A DNA stretch of 6,671 nt from Candidatus Eiseniibacteriota bacterium (GTDB lineage: Bacteria > Arandabacterota > Arandabacteria > JAGLYR01), in NCBI GenBank assembly GCA_023132135.1, contig JAGLYR010000253.1:1-6671 (forward strand). The letters run 5' to 3'. Below are positions 1 through 6,273 of the stretch, piece after piece. The position numbers and the translations under genes are program-made. Position 1 is the first letter of the stretch; every line of letters begins with the position of its first letter. The notes under the pieces are model-generated. The model made no database searches, was not told where the DNA came from, and saw only the letters and a program-made list of their open reading frames with translations.

Positions 1-138
1 CACCTGGCCAGTTGCCGGAGTCAGAGTCCTTACCCTTCCACCCGACACCGTGTTCATCCCGCGGGGCCCTCAATACCATCTCAGGCTGGTGAGAAATGCG
101 GGCTCATGCCCCTTCCATCCCGGGCAGCGAGTTTCGTA

Positions 139-166
139 TTGTGTCCTCCGCACCCGTTGTGATACT
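139..166 (+). promoter_or_regulatory. Candidate sigma70-like promoter for the rhomboid gene
   Basis: TTGTGT at 139-144 and GATACT at 161-166 are separated by 16 nt, and a TG one base before the second hexamer gives an extended -10 (TGTGATACT). The predicted transcript start would lie about 30 nt before the rhomboid ATG. Both hexamers are imperfect, so this is only a plausible site. The rest of 1-138 shows no gene, only a small hairpin (TCTCA/TGAGA arms at 79-83 and 90-94). Confidence 0.3.
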
Positions 167-201
167 GTCGCCCCACCTCAAATCGAAAGGACAGTCGTCG
201 A

Positions 202-1008
202 ATGCGAGGCAACTACAGACAGAGCTCCGGCGGACTGGCGGGGCAATTCACACCCGTGGTCAAGAAACTCATCATTGCAAATGTCGCCGTCCACTTTTTC
301 TCCATGATCATCGGGCCCGACGGATTGGGTTTGCTGCGCTACTACTTTGCCCTGGTGCCCGGCCTGATCTCGCACAAGTTCTTCCTCTGGCAGTTTTTCA
401 CCTATATGTATCTCCACGGCAGCTTTTCCCACTTGCTCTTCAACATGTTCGCTCTGTGGATGTTCGGGAGCATGATCGAGTCCGTGTGGGGCAGCCGCCG
501 GTTCTTCACCTACTACACCATCTGCGGAATTGGCGGCGGTGCCTGCACCTGGCTTCTCTCCCACAACTGGATGGGACCCACACTGGGCGCGTCGGGCGCG
601 GTGTTCGGCCTTCTGCTGGCCTACGGAATGCTCTTTCCCAGGAACTACATCTACCTGTGGTTTGTGATCCCCATCAGGGCAAAACACTTCGTGATTCTCT
701 TTGGTGTGATCGAGCTGCTGGCGGGCATGAGCCACACGCCGGACGGGATCGCCCATTTCGCGCACCTGGGCGGCATGCTCTTCGGGTACATCTACATCAA
801 GCGAGGATTCCAGCTGCCCATGGGGATCAAGATCCGCATGCCAAAGAAACCGGGCATCAGCATAGTGCGAGAACAACCGCCCCCCGCTCGGACCCGGCGG
901 AGCGGTGTTGATGAGGTTCTCGACAAAATCACAACTCAGGGGATTGATTCCCTCACGCCGGAAGAGAAACGGATTCTGGAAGAAACGGACCAGGAAGAGG
1001 ATTGGTAG
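202..1008 (+). CDS. Rhomboid family intramembrane serine protease
   Basis: A 268-residue polytopic inner-membrane protein that should cleave transmembrane substrates within the bilayer. The rhomboid signature is complete. The HGSFSHLLFN segment (residues 72-81) supplies the TM2 His and Asn (H77, N81) that shape the oxyanion hole. GASGAVFG (129-136) carries the nucleophile S131. AHLGGMLFGY (187-196) carries the general base H188. The E-x-x-x-GS-x-RFF loop (93-102) between the first helices is also typical. About six hydrophobic segments span residues 23-200, which fits the basic six-helix bacterial form. After the last helix comes a charged cytosolic tail of about 70 residues ending in a short predicted helix (235-264, DEVLDKI...LTPEEKRILEE). 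Similar tails occur in rhomboids of FCB-group bacteria, and their role is not known to me. The ATG is preceded by AAAGGA at 186-191. The gene stands alone, 318 nt before the secretion unit, and nothing shows that it processes those products. Confidence 0.93.
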   Translation: MRGNYRQSSGGLAGQFTPVVKKLIIANVAVHFFSMIIGPDGLGLLRYYFALVPGLISHKFFLWQFFTYMYLHGSFSHLLFNMFALWMFGSMIESVWGSRRFFTYYTICGIGGGACTWLLSHNWMGPTLGASGAVFGLLLAYGMLFPRNYIYLWFVIPIRAKHFVILFGVIELLAGMSHTPDGIAHFAHLGGMLFGYIYIKRGFQLPMGIKIRMPKKPGISIVREQPPPARTRRSGVDEVLDKITTQGIDSLTPEEKRILEETDQEEDW

Positions 1009-1056
1009 CTGCGGGCCGCCTCCCGACTGCCGGATCTGGCACCGAAGACCTCTTAT

Positions 1057-1159
1057 CCCTATTTCCTGCATTCTATTTCCTACTTCCCCACTTGGTTTTC
1101 GCCTCTGCCCAAGCCTCCGGCTCGTATGGAAACGCGGAAGTAGGAAATAGACAATAGGG
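1057..1159. repeat. Long imperfect inverted repeat with a perfect 15-bp stem
   Basis: CTATTTCCTACTTCC at 1073-1087 is the exact reverse complement of GGAAGTAGGAAATAG at 1136-1150. After an asymmetric internal loop (9 nt against 2 nt), the flanks pair again: CCCTATT at 1057-1063 with AATAGGG at 1153-1159. A smaller hairpin lies inside the loop (CTTGG at 1091-1095 with CCAAG at 1109-1113). The left arm also contains CTATTTCCT twice (1059-1067 and 1073-1081). The element is more AT-rich than its surroundings and lies between two same-strand genes. It could be a dispersed palindromic repeat (REP- or MITE-like), or it could end rhomboid transcription or stabilise that mRNA's 3' end. No T-run follows as in a classical intrinsic terminator. 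The pairing is directly visible; the function is not. Confidence 0.7.
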
Positions 1160-1223
1160 TATTATGGATTTTTCTTAAAGGAGCAGCCCGAATCAGCCGA
1201 TCCTTATGGACGTTGAGCAAAAA

Positions 1224-1258
1224 GCATATCTCCATGGTGGAGCTATGCGCGCTATGAT
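1224..1258 (+). promoter_or_regulatory. 25-bp dyad (possible operator) next to a -10-like box
   Basis: The left arm GCATATCTCCA (1224-1234) and right arm TGGAGCTATGC (1238-1248) are reverse complements at 10 of 11 positions around a TGG centre. Five nucleotides downstream is TATGAT (1253-1258), one mismatch from the sigma70 -10 consensus, but no good -35 hexamer sits 16-18 nt upstream of it. The box is about 70 nt before the start of the first secreted-subunit gene. The dyad would overlap the polymerase footprint, so an activator or repressor site is a reasonable reading; an RNA hairpin in a longer transcript is the alternative. No T-run follows, which argues against a terminator. Apart from this dyad and the inverted repeat at 1057-1159, I see nothing in the 1009-1326 gap. 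Confidence 0.4.
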
Positions 1259-1310
1259 CGGGGACATGCGACGCCCTGGCTGGGTTCACTGGGCAGACCC
1301 TGTGCCACAA

Positions 1311-1316
1311 GAGGAG
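1311..1316 (+). promoter_or_regulatory. Ribosome binding site of the first subunit gene
   Basis: GAGGAG lies 10 nt before the ATG at 1327. It is the clearest Shine-Dalgarno match among the secretion genes, consistent with this being the most strongly translated product. Confidence 0.65.
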
Positions 1317-1326
1317 AGATCGCGAA

Positions 1327-1863
1327 ATGAGCGTTAATCGGATGTTTACGTCCTCAATCACCGCATTCGCTATCGTGTTGGTGCCGTGTACACAGGCTCT
1401 TGCCGCCACCTCTGGAACGTCGGACGTGGTTCTGCAAGCCGCCGCCACGGTGGAAATCAACATCGTGGATGCCAGTATCACACTCACACCGGGGCAAGGT
1501 GACTACGAGACGACCTACATCTCTGCCGAAGCGGCCGCGGGTATCGACCTTCGGATTCGCACCAACAGTTCCACCGGAGCGGTGCTGAGTGTGAAGTGCA
1601 CCGACGCATCTCCGCAAATCGCACTCACGGATCTGCTCTTCAAAACTCAGACCGCGGCCGGAGGCTCGGGCACCACACAGAGCACATACGGAGCGATTAC
1701 TGCGGTCGATCAGACCCTGTGGACGACGACGACCACCTCTGCAACCTGGACGACCGTACAGACGGATATTCGGGTTCAGGATCTGTGGGACTACTCCGAC
1801 GCCAGCGGGGGCGGCACGACGGCGTACACAAACACGCTAACTTACACCATTGCAGTACAGTAG
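1327..1863 (+). CDS. Small secreted beta-rich protein, candidate fibre subunit (paralogue 1)
   Basis: This is a 178-residue exported protein of no family I can name. Residues 1-26 form a Sec signal peptide ending ALA, with cleavage expected before A27. The mature part is rich in Thr, Ser, Ala and alternating hydrophobics, as in an all-beta Ig-like subunit, and has one cysteine (C91), so no internal disulfide. It is paralogous to the next gene, about 40% identical by my hand alignment. Shared motifs are DYE (59-61), DASP (93-96), DLL, and a C-terminal block from 146 (TD-x-R-x-Q-x-LW-x-Y-x-DA-x-GGG, then LTYT). This copy has about 14 extra residues after the signal peptide (27-40), absent from paralogue 2. 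A donor-strand N-terminal extension would look like that. The C-terminal strand resembles pilin or spore-coat-U type ends in style, but the classical pilin Gly-14 and penultimate aromatic pattern is missing. The downstream chaperone and barrel genes support a role as exported structural subunit, by context only. Confidence 0.72.
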   Translation: MSVNRMFTSSITAFAIVLVPCTQALAATSGTSDVVLQAAATVEINIVDASITLTPGQGDYETTYISAEAAAGIDLRIRTNSSTGAVLSVKCTDASPQIALTDLLFKTQTAAGGSGTTQSTYGAITAVDQTLWTTTTTSATWTTVQTDIRVQDLWDYSDASGGGTTAYTNTLTYTIAVQ

Positions 1864-2007
1864 CGGATCACACCTGCTGCAGCCGTCCTCGTCCGGAACA
1901 CTCTTGCAACCCTTGCTCTTTCCGCGCGCTCGTTGATTCTCCTTTAGTTTTTTAAACAACCAGCCGAATACAGGTACGAAGGGATCTACTCCGAGCCATC
2001 CGCAGAA

Positions 2008-2565
2008 ATGCGGACCAGGATCGCGGGGACCAAGGAAGGCGGGGAATTGCGGCAGAATCGCGCGGGCTTCAGAGATCTTGTGAATGCCGGACTTCGAAGG
2101 ACGACGGTCGTTCCGGTACTGGTACCGTGCATCGTCTTTCTGGTGACCTCCTCTGCGATGTGTGCGTCCAGCATCACGGTGCTGGATGCGAACGTCGTTC
2201 TGTCGCCGTTGCAACTGGACTACGAAGCTGGATATGTGGAAGACACCGCTCCCGGCGGGATTGAGGTTCAGGTCACGACCGACAACGTCGCAGGCGTGAT
2301 CATCTACGTTCGCAGCGACGATGCATCACCGGAAGTCGCCTTTGCCGATCTGTTGGTCAAGTGCCCGACGGCCGGGACTTCCATGGGGTCTTACACTTCG
2401 GTCTCGGGTACGGATCAGGCCCTCTGGTCAACCAGTACTACAGTGACAGGCTACAGCGTGTTCACCGACGTCCGGATTCAGAACCTCTGGGTCTATCCGG
2501 ACGCCGCCGGCGGCGGCGCAACGCTGCACACGGACGCGTTGACCTACACAGTGGTGGAGCAGTGA
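2008..2565 (+). CDS. Small secreted beta-rich protein, candidate fibre subunit (paralogue 2)
   Basis: Paralogue of the preceding gene, 185 residues from the ATG at 2008. The conserved core runs from LDA (59-61) through DYE (71-73), DASP (105-108), DLL and the C-terminal TD-x-R-x-Q-x-LW block (from 153) to the end. The hydrophobic signal sequence lies at residues 32-53, with likely cleavage after AMCA (53), giving a mature chain of about 132 residues that starts almost directly at the first shared strand. It therefore lacks the N-terminal extension of paralogue 1. The start is unresolved. The ATG at 2008 has no good ribosome site and gives an unusually long n-region. TTG at 2047 has a strong AAGGAAGG 7 nt upstream. 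GTG at 2080 would give an ideal 29-residue signal peptide but has only a weak AGAG. The stop is 2 nt before the chaperone start, so the two genes are probably translationally coupled. A 144-nt gap with a T/A-rich patch (about 1943-1956) separates it from paralogue 1, and I see no clear terminator or promoter there. Confidence 0.7.
   Translation: MRTRIAGTKEGGELRQNRAGFRDLVNAGLRRTTVVPVLVPCIVFLVTSSAMCASSITVLDANVVLSPLQLDYEAGYVEDTAPGGIEVQVTTDNVAGVIIYVRSDDASPEVAFADLLVKCPTAGTSMGSYTSVSGTDQALWSTSTTVTGYSVFTDVRIQNLWVYPDAAGGGATLHTDALTYTVVEQ
2032..2039 (+). promoter_or_regulatory. Shine-Dalgarno-like site that may set a TTG start at 2047
   Basis: AAGGAAGG ends 7 nt before an in-frame TTG at 2047-2049. The in-frame ATG at 2008 lacks a comparable site. 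If used, this site shortens the paralogue 2 precursor to 172 residues with a 40-residue leader. Confidence 0.4.
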
Positions 2566-2567
2566 TC

Positions 2568-3422
2568 ATGCGCGCTCGGAGAGCCATAGCGGGAGTCCTG
2601 ATCTGTACCACAGCTGCGATCCTCCTCGTGTCGGGTACGGCCGCCGGGGGCCTCCGCATGGGAGTTTCGCCCATGAAGATTCTCCTGTCTCTTCAGCCCG
2701 GCGAGGAGCGCCGCCTGGCGATCAATGTGTTCAACAACGGCGACGATGCAATCCGCGTGGTAACGGAGATCGGGGACTGGCTGGCTACACGCGACGGGAA
2801 TATCCAGCTGCTGCCGACGGGATCGCACGAGAGGGCGGCGTCGGGCTGGGTGAGCGTTGACCTGGCGGAATTCACCGTCCCGGCTCACAGCACTCAGGTG
2901 GTTCGGTTGACGGTGAACTTCCCCGTTGACGTGGAGGGATCCTACTGGACGATCGTTTTCTTCGAGGCTCAGTCCGGACAGGCCCGAAACCGGCTGGGAC
3001 TGAGAACCAAGGTTCGAATGGCAACGACCGTCTACCTGACGGCGGAGGGGACGGAAATCCGGGACGACACGCTGACGGACATGCTGGTGGAGGCAAATCC
3101 CGAGGACGGAACCATACAACTGGGTGCTTCCCTTGCGAACCGCGGCAATGTCCACTACTACCCGCAGGGATGGTTCCAGATCCTGAACCCCAAGGGGCTC
3201 GTGGTTTTTGAGAAGGAACTTCCCTGCCGCGTTTGTCTGCCGGGCACGGAGACGACGTATCTCGCGCCATGGCAACCCGAGGGTGCAGGGAAATACACCT
3301 TCGTCGTCACCGTCGACACGGGACAAGAGACACTACTCCAGGGGATCAAGCACTTCGATGCCTCCGATCTACTACCGGATGAGGCGCTTCCGGAGCAGAC
3401 ACAGATCACGCGAGTAAAGTGA
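2568..3422 (+). CDS. PapD-like periplasmic chaperone (chaperone-usher type)
   Basis: 284 residues, a little longer than the usual 230-250 of pilus chaperones. Residues 1-27 are a signal peptide (Arg-rich start, hydrophobic 6-26, ending GTAAG). The first Ig-like domain follows the PapD plan. An N-terminal strand GVSPMKILL (32-40) precedes LQPGEERRLAINVFNNGDDAIRV (42-64), then a W71 strand, VPAHSTQVVRLTVNFP (104-119), and SYWTIVFFE (125-133). A strand equivalent to PapD G1 follows, LGLRTKVRMATTVYLTAEG (143-161). K148 aligns with the cleft lysine of PapD (ALQTKIKLFYRP context), and K37 sits where PapD has its cleft arginine. These residues anchor a subunit C-terminus in the classical family; equivalence here is inferred by eye. 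A second beta domain fills about 165-270. The start is chosen at the ATG 2 nt after the paralogue 2 stop, with GGAG at 2556-2559 inside that gene. It probably folds and delivers the two upstream subunits to the barrel encoded next. Confidence 0.78.
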   Translation: MRARRAIAGVLICTTAAILLVSGTAAGGLRMGVSPMKILLSLQPGEERRLAINVFNNGDDAIRVVTEIGDWLATRDGNIQLLPTGSHERAASGWVSVDLAEFTVPAHSTQVVRLTVNFPVDVEGSYWTIVFFEAQSGQARNRLGLRTKVRMATTVYLTAEGTEIRDDTLTDMLVEANPEDGTIQLGASLANRGNVHYYPQGWFQILNPKGLVVFEKELPCRVCLPGTETTYLAPWQPEGAGKYTFVVTVDTGQETLLQGIKHFDASDLLPDEALPEQTQITRVK

Positions 3423-3446
3423 TTCCCTGTTTCTTTGGAGAGGCGG

Positions 3447-6095
3447 ATGGTGGGAAGGCGCCAGGATTCTCCTTGGGTTGTCGTTGCACTGCTGGCCGCC
3501 TTCTGGCTCGTACCCGCTACCCTCGTATCTTTTCAGGCTGCGGTTCCCTCCCCACAGGTCGGTTCGGCGACCGAGCTGCCCGCCATCGAGGAGCGGGCGA
3601 CCGCATGGTCTTCTGCGCCGTCGCGAGACAATGAATCCCTTCCGGCCCCCGATCCCTTCATCCTCTCCGGGCCGCCCTCCCCCGTCTCTCAATCCCCGCT
3701 GCAGGAAACTGTCCCCGCCCCCGTGAGGACCCCACCCACCACGACACCGAAGCCACATCAGCGCAGGCGACTTCCCCCCGCGTATCGGCGCACCGACGCC
3801 CCCTCGGCGGCGCGCGACGCCAACGCTGAAGCCGATGGTGAGACAGCGCCCGAGACGACGAAGGTCACGTCTCTTGCCTCGCGAGCCGAGGACGGTGGAG
3901 CGGCTTTCTCTGTGCGGCGGATCCAGCGGTCGGAATTCCCTCCGGCGAGCACTCTTCGCAAGGGGAAGCCCAGATTGCACGCAGCCTCCAACCGCCACAA
4001 CCTGCTCTCAGGGTCAGAGAACACTGGAGCGGGAAGCTTCTCGCTGTGGGACGATCTACGCGTGCGACTTTCCGGCACCGTCTCCCGGCCGGCCGAAGGT
4101 TCCCCGGCCCGTCAATCGGACACTCGCCTCGCGCTCACCAAGATTCTCTCCGTCGGCAGGCTGCACTTCCAGGCCGATTTCGTGGACAGAGAGGGTAGAC
4201 TCTTCGTGGCCCGGAGGAGCGTCGGCCTGGAGACATTCGGCAGGTGGTGGCTTGCGGCAGGAGATCACGCGATTCCTCCCGGCGCCGCGGGGCTGAACGG
4301 AACCCAGGCGCGCACCCTGATCCTGGAGCGACGCGCACCCGGTCCCGGCTCATCCGCCAGGTGGAGGGCAGGTGGCCTGCTGGGGCGGCTGCCCTTGAGC
4401 TATCTCAACATGGAGCGAAGCGTCTTTCCGAGGAACATCGCCGCGGTCTACGGCAGAATCGAGCAGCCCAACCGGTTCCATTTTCACGGGCTTCTTTACT
4501 CGTTGTCCGACCGGGAGGGTTTCGAAGTCACATCGGGCCCGCCGATCCACAGGGGCATCGGAATCGGTCTGTCCAGCGCTATTCGAAACCAGCGGTTCAA
4601 CCTTCGGGGCCAGCTGCACAGCTCGCATCTGGACCTTCACCAGCGGGATGACGGGATTTCTGTGGCTGCCAACCTGAGCGGCGGCGGACAGCTCGGGCCC
4701 TTTGGTCTGGGGGCCCGTCTGCAGGGAACTCGCGGGACCCCCTATGAAATCGACCATCACGGTGGTCTGCAGCCCACGCCCGGCCTGATCCAGGAGGGGA
4801 ATCTGTCCTTCCGCTCGCGCGTCGGTCTCATCATGAACGCATGGGCCGGACGATGGGCGAATCCCGTGATCTCCGAGAACAGCATCGAGGGTCCGGTCAT
4901 TCGCCAGGTCTCTGCTTCGGGACAACTGGCGGGAGCAAGGGGGACGTGGAAGATCGGAAAGACCGGAACGGCGATTTCCTTCTCGAGGGAACACCGCCGG
5001 CGCGAGCGGGACGGGGATGCCCAGAACACGGTCAGCACAGGGACCTCGATCTCCCAGCAGATCCGCCGCGGCATCGCAACCTCGCTTCGCTGGAATCGAA
5101 TCTCATACAGCGATCGCGGTTCCCACAACTACGTGACGGGCGATCTGAGTTTTCGTCTCGGGCGAAGGCTCCTGGTATCGCTTCAGCAACGAACCCTGTG
5201 GCGAGAACCCTATGGAGCGCGGCTCGAGTCGATCCTTGATGTTTCGGGAGTCCGCCTCCTCGACGGACGCCTGTCTCTTTCCAGCCAGATGGCTCTGACC
5301 CAGGATCGTTCGGACGCCCAGGAATTTCGACAGTCCCAGTGGCAGAGCAGGTTCCATGCGGACTTCCATCTGAGCGAGCGGTTCCGGCTGACGTCCCGGT
5401 ACCACATGATTCACTCCGACTTCGGGGCCGTTCACAATTTCCACATCGGGCTCGCCCATTCCCCGAATCCCACTCGCAGCGAGCCTCCTGGTGCGTCGGG
5501 CAGGATCCTGTTCGAGCGCCAACTCGTGCGGGGCCATGTATTCGAGGACGTGAACGGAGACGGGAAACGGCAGGAGGGGGAACCCGGAATCCCCGGGGTC
5601 GAGGTGGCTGTTGATGAAAACACGCGTCAGCCACTCACCTGTGATGTCGAGGGCGCGTGCCGCGCCCTGATTCTTCCGGGCCGCCACACGGTTCGTGTGA
5701 TTCCCGCGTCGGTTCCCACAGAGTACATGCTGCGAGGGACCGGGCCCATCGAGATCGAAGTGATGCATGATCGACCAACGGAGTTTGCGTTTCCTCTCAA
5801 GCGACGCATCGGCGCCATTTACGGGCGCGTTGTTGACGACAACACGGGTGAAGGACTCCGGGACGTCAAGGTTCTCCTGGGCGAGCACGATTTCGCCTTC
5901 ACAGGCAGAAATGGCGCCTTCCGCTTCGTCTCTCTGCCCGCCGGCGAATACGAGCTGCGGATGGACGCCCGGACGCTGCCCTTCGGCTACCGCCCCAGGC
6001 AGGAAACCAGGCAGGTGCGGGTGGGAGGCGAGAGCTCGGGCGAGGATCTTCAGATCCTTAATGCATACCGCCCGATTCGGCGGGTGGAATTTTGA
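3447..6095 (+). CDS. Usher-like outer-membrane beta-barrel protein with two C-terminal Ig-like domains
   Basis: 882 residues from ATG 3447, preferred because GGAGAGG (3437-3443) precedes it; TTG at 3435 lies in the same frame but has no such site. Residues 10-28 are a signal sequence. Residues about 33-190 are low-complexity, rich in Pro, Ser, Thr, Ala and Arg, and probably disordered. Residues about 195-672 alternate polar and hydrophobic or aromatic residues in hairpin-length strands, as expected for a large outer-membrane barrel, about the size of a 24-stranded usher pore. Two beta-sandwich domains follow. The first (about 694-785) opens with GHVFEDVNGDG (696-706) and E-x-E-P-G-x-P-G-V, a SdrD-B/CNA-B-like calcium loop (D701, N703, D705, E712). 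The second (about 789-870) resembles a carboxypeptidase regulatory-like fold (GRVVDDNTGEGLRDVKV, then GAFRFVSLPAGEYEL). Classical ushers also end in two beta-sandwich domains, and operon position after a chaperone fits. Unlike them, it has no visible folded N-terminal domain, no obvious plug and no cysteine pair at the C-terminus. A different barrel scaffold is possible. Confidence 0.7.
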   Translation: MVGRRQDSPWVVVALLAAFWLVPATLVSFQAAVPSPQVGSATELPAIEERATAWSSAPSRDNESLPAPDPFILSGPPSPVSQSPLQETVPAPVRTPPTTTPKPHQRRRLPPAYRRTDAPSAARDANAEADGETAPETTKVTSLASRAEDGGAAFSVRRIQRSEFPPASTLRKGKPRLHAASNRHNLLSGSENTGAGSFSLWDDLRVRLSGTVSRPAEGSPARQSDTRLALTKILSVGRLHFQADFVDREGRLFVARRSVGLETFGRWWLAAGDHAIPPGAAGLNGTQARTLILERRAPGPGSSARWRAGGLLGRLPLSYLNMERSVFPRNIAAVYGRIEQPNRFHFHGLLYSLSDREGFEVTSGPPIHRGIGIGLSSAIRNQRFNLRGQLHSSHLDLHQRDDGISVAANLSGGGQLGPFGLGARLQGTRGTPYEIDHHGGLQPTPGLIQEGNLSFRSRVGLIMNAWAGRWANPVISENSIEGPVIRQVSASGQLAGARGTWKIGKTGTAISFSREHRRRERDGDAQNTVSTGTSISQQIRRGIATSLRWNRISYSDRGSHNYVTGDLSFRLGRRLLVSLQQRTLWREPYGARLESILDVSGVRLLDGRLSLSSQMALTQDRSDAQEFRQSQWQSRFHADFHLSERFRLTSRYHMIHSDFGAVHNFHIGLAHSPNPTRSEPPGASGRILFERQLVRGHVFEDVNGDGKRQEGEPGIPGVEVAVDENTRQPLTCDVEGACRALILPGRHTVRVIPASVPTEYMLRGTGPIEIEVMHDRPTEFAFPLKRRIGAIYGRVVDDNTGEGLRDVKVLLGEHDFAFTGRNGAFRFVSLPAGEYELRMDARTLPFGYRPRQETRQVRVGGESSGEDLQILNAYRPIRRVEF

Positions 6096-6191
6096 AGGGA
6101 AAGGGCAACACCAAATCGTCAACGGAGCGACTCGGCTCTGAGCTGGTCAGGGCATAGTGCCGTTTAGCCTGCGGAATGCTGCCCTGTTTCC

Positions 6192-6225
6192 TCGACACTC
6201 GACACTTGTCACTCGCCCTCGTCAC
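6192..6225. repeat. Degenerate heptamer tandem tract
   Basis: The tract reads TCGACAC, TCGACAC, TTGTCAC, TCGCCC, TCGTCAC: four 7-nt units and one 6-nt unit with a common TCG-nCAC pattern. It lies in the noncoding region between two convergent genes. No function can be assigned. Confidence 0.5.
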
Positions 6226-6240
6226 ACAGACGGGGCGCCT

Positions 6241-6272
6241 GGCCTTTGGCCTCACGCTCCGAAGGCCCTTTT
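6241..6272 (+). terminator. Weak candidate terminator for the secretion operon
   Basis: GGCCTT (6241-6246) can pair with AAGGCC (6262-6267), and CTTTT follows at 6268-6272. The stem is only 6 bp and the loop 15 nt, and a competing GGCC/GGCC hairpin overlaps it. The position, between convergent genes, is right; the structure is poor. Confidence 0.2.
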
Positions 6273-6273
6273 A

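Noticed and set aside
79-112. Riboswitch-like leader before the rhomboid gene
   Set aside because: There are only two short hairpins (5 and 4 bp), and nothing matches a riboswitch core I know.
178-1071. 297-codon open frame on the minus strand across the rhomboid gene
   Set aside because: It is antisense to a gene with complete catalytic motifs. Its translation is rich in Arg, His and Pro with no domain, as expected of a shadow frame in GC-rich DNA.
2152-2169. Possible lipobox (SSAMC) at the end of the paralogue 2 signal sequence
   Set aside because: The residue before the cysteine is Met, where lipoprotein signals need Gly, Ala or Ser. Signal peptidase I cleavage after AMCA fits better.
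2361-2567. An upstream ATG extending the chaperone by 69 residues
   Set aside because: The extension overlaps paralogue 2 and translates to an Arg-rich low-complexity stretch. The ATG at 2568 has a ribosome site and begins a proper signal peptide.
1327-3422. WxL-domain and DUF916-type surface system of Gram-positives
   Set aside because: The LW motifs and chaperone-like partner recall it superficially, but the paired W-x-L motifs are absent and the large outer-membrane barrel implies a Gram-negative envelope.
5103-6122. 339-codon open frame on the minus strand across the barrel gene
   Set aside because: It has no recognisable domain or signal, lies fully opposite the barrel and Ig-like domains whose plus-strand frame makes sense, and has no ribosome site I can see.
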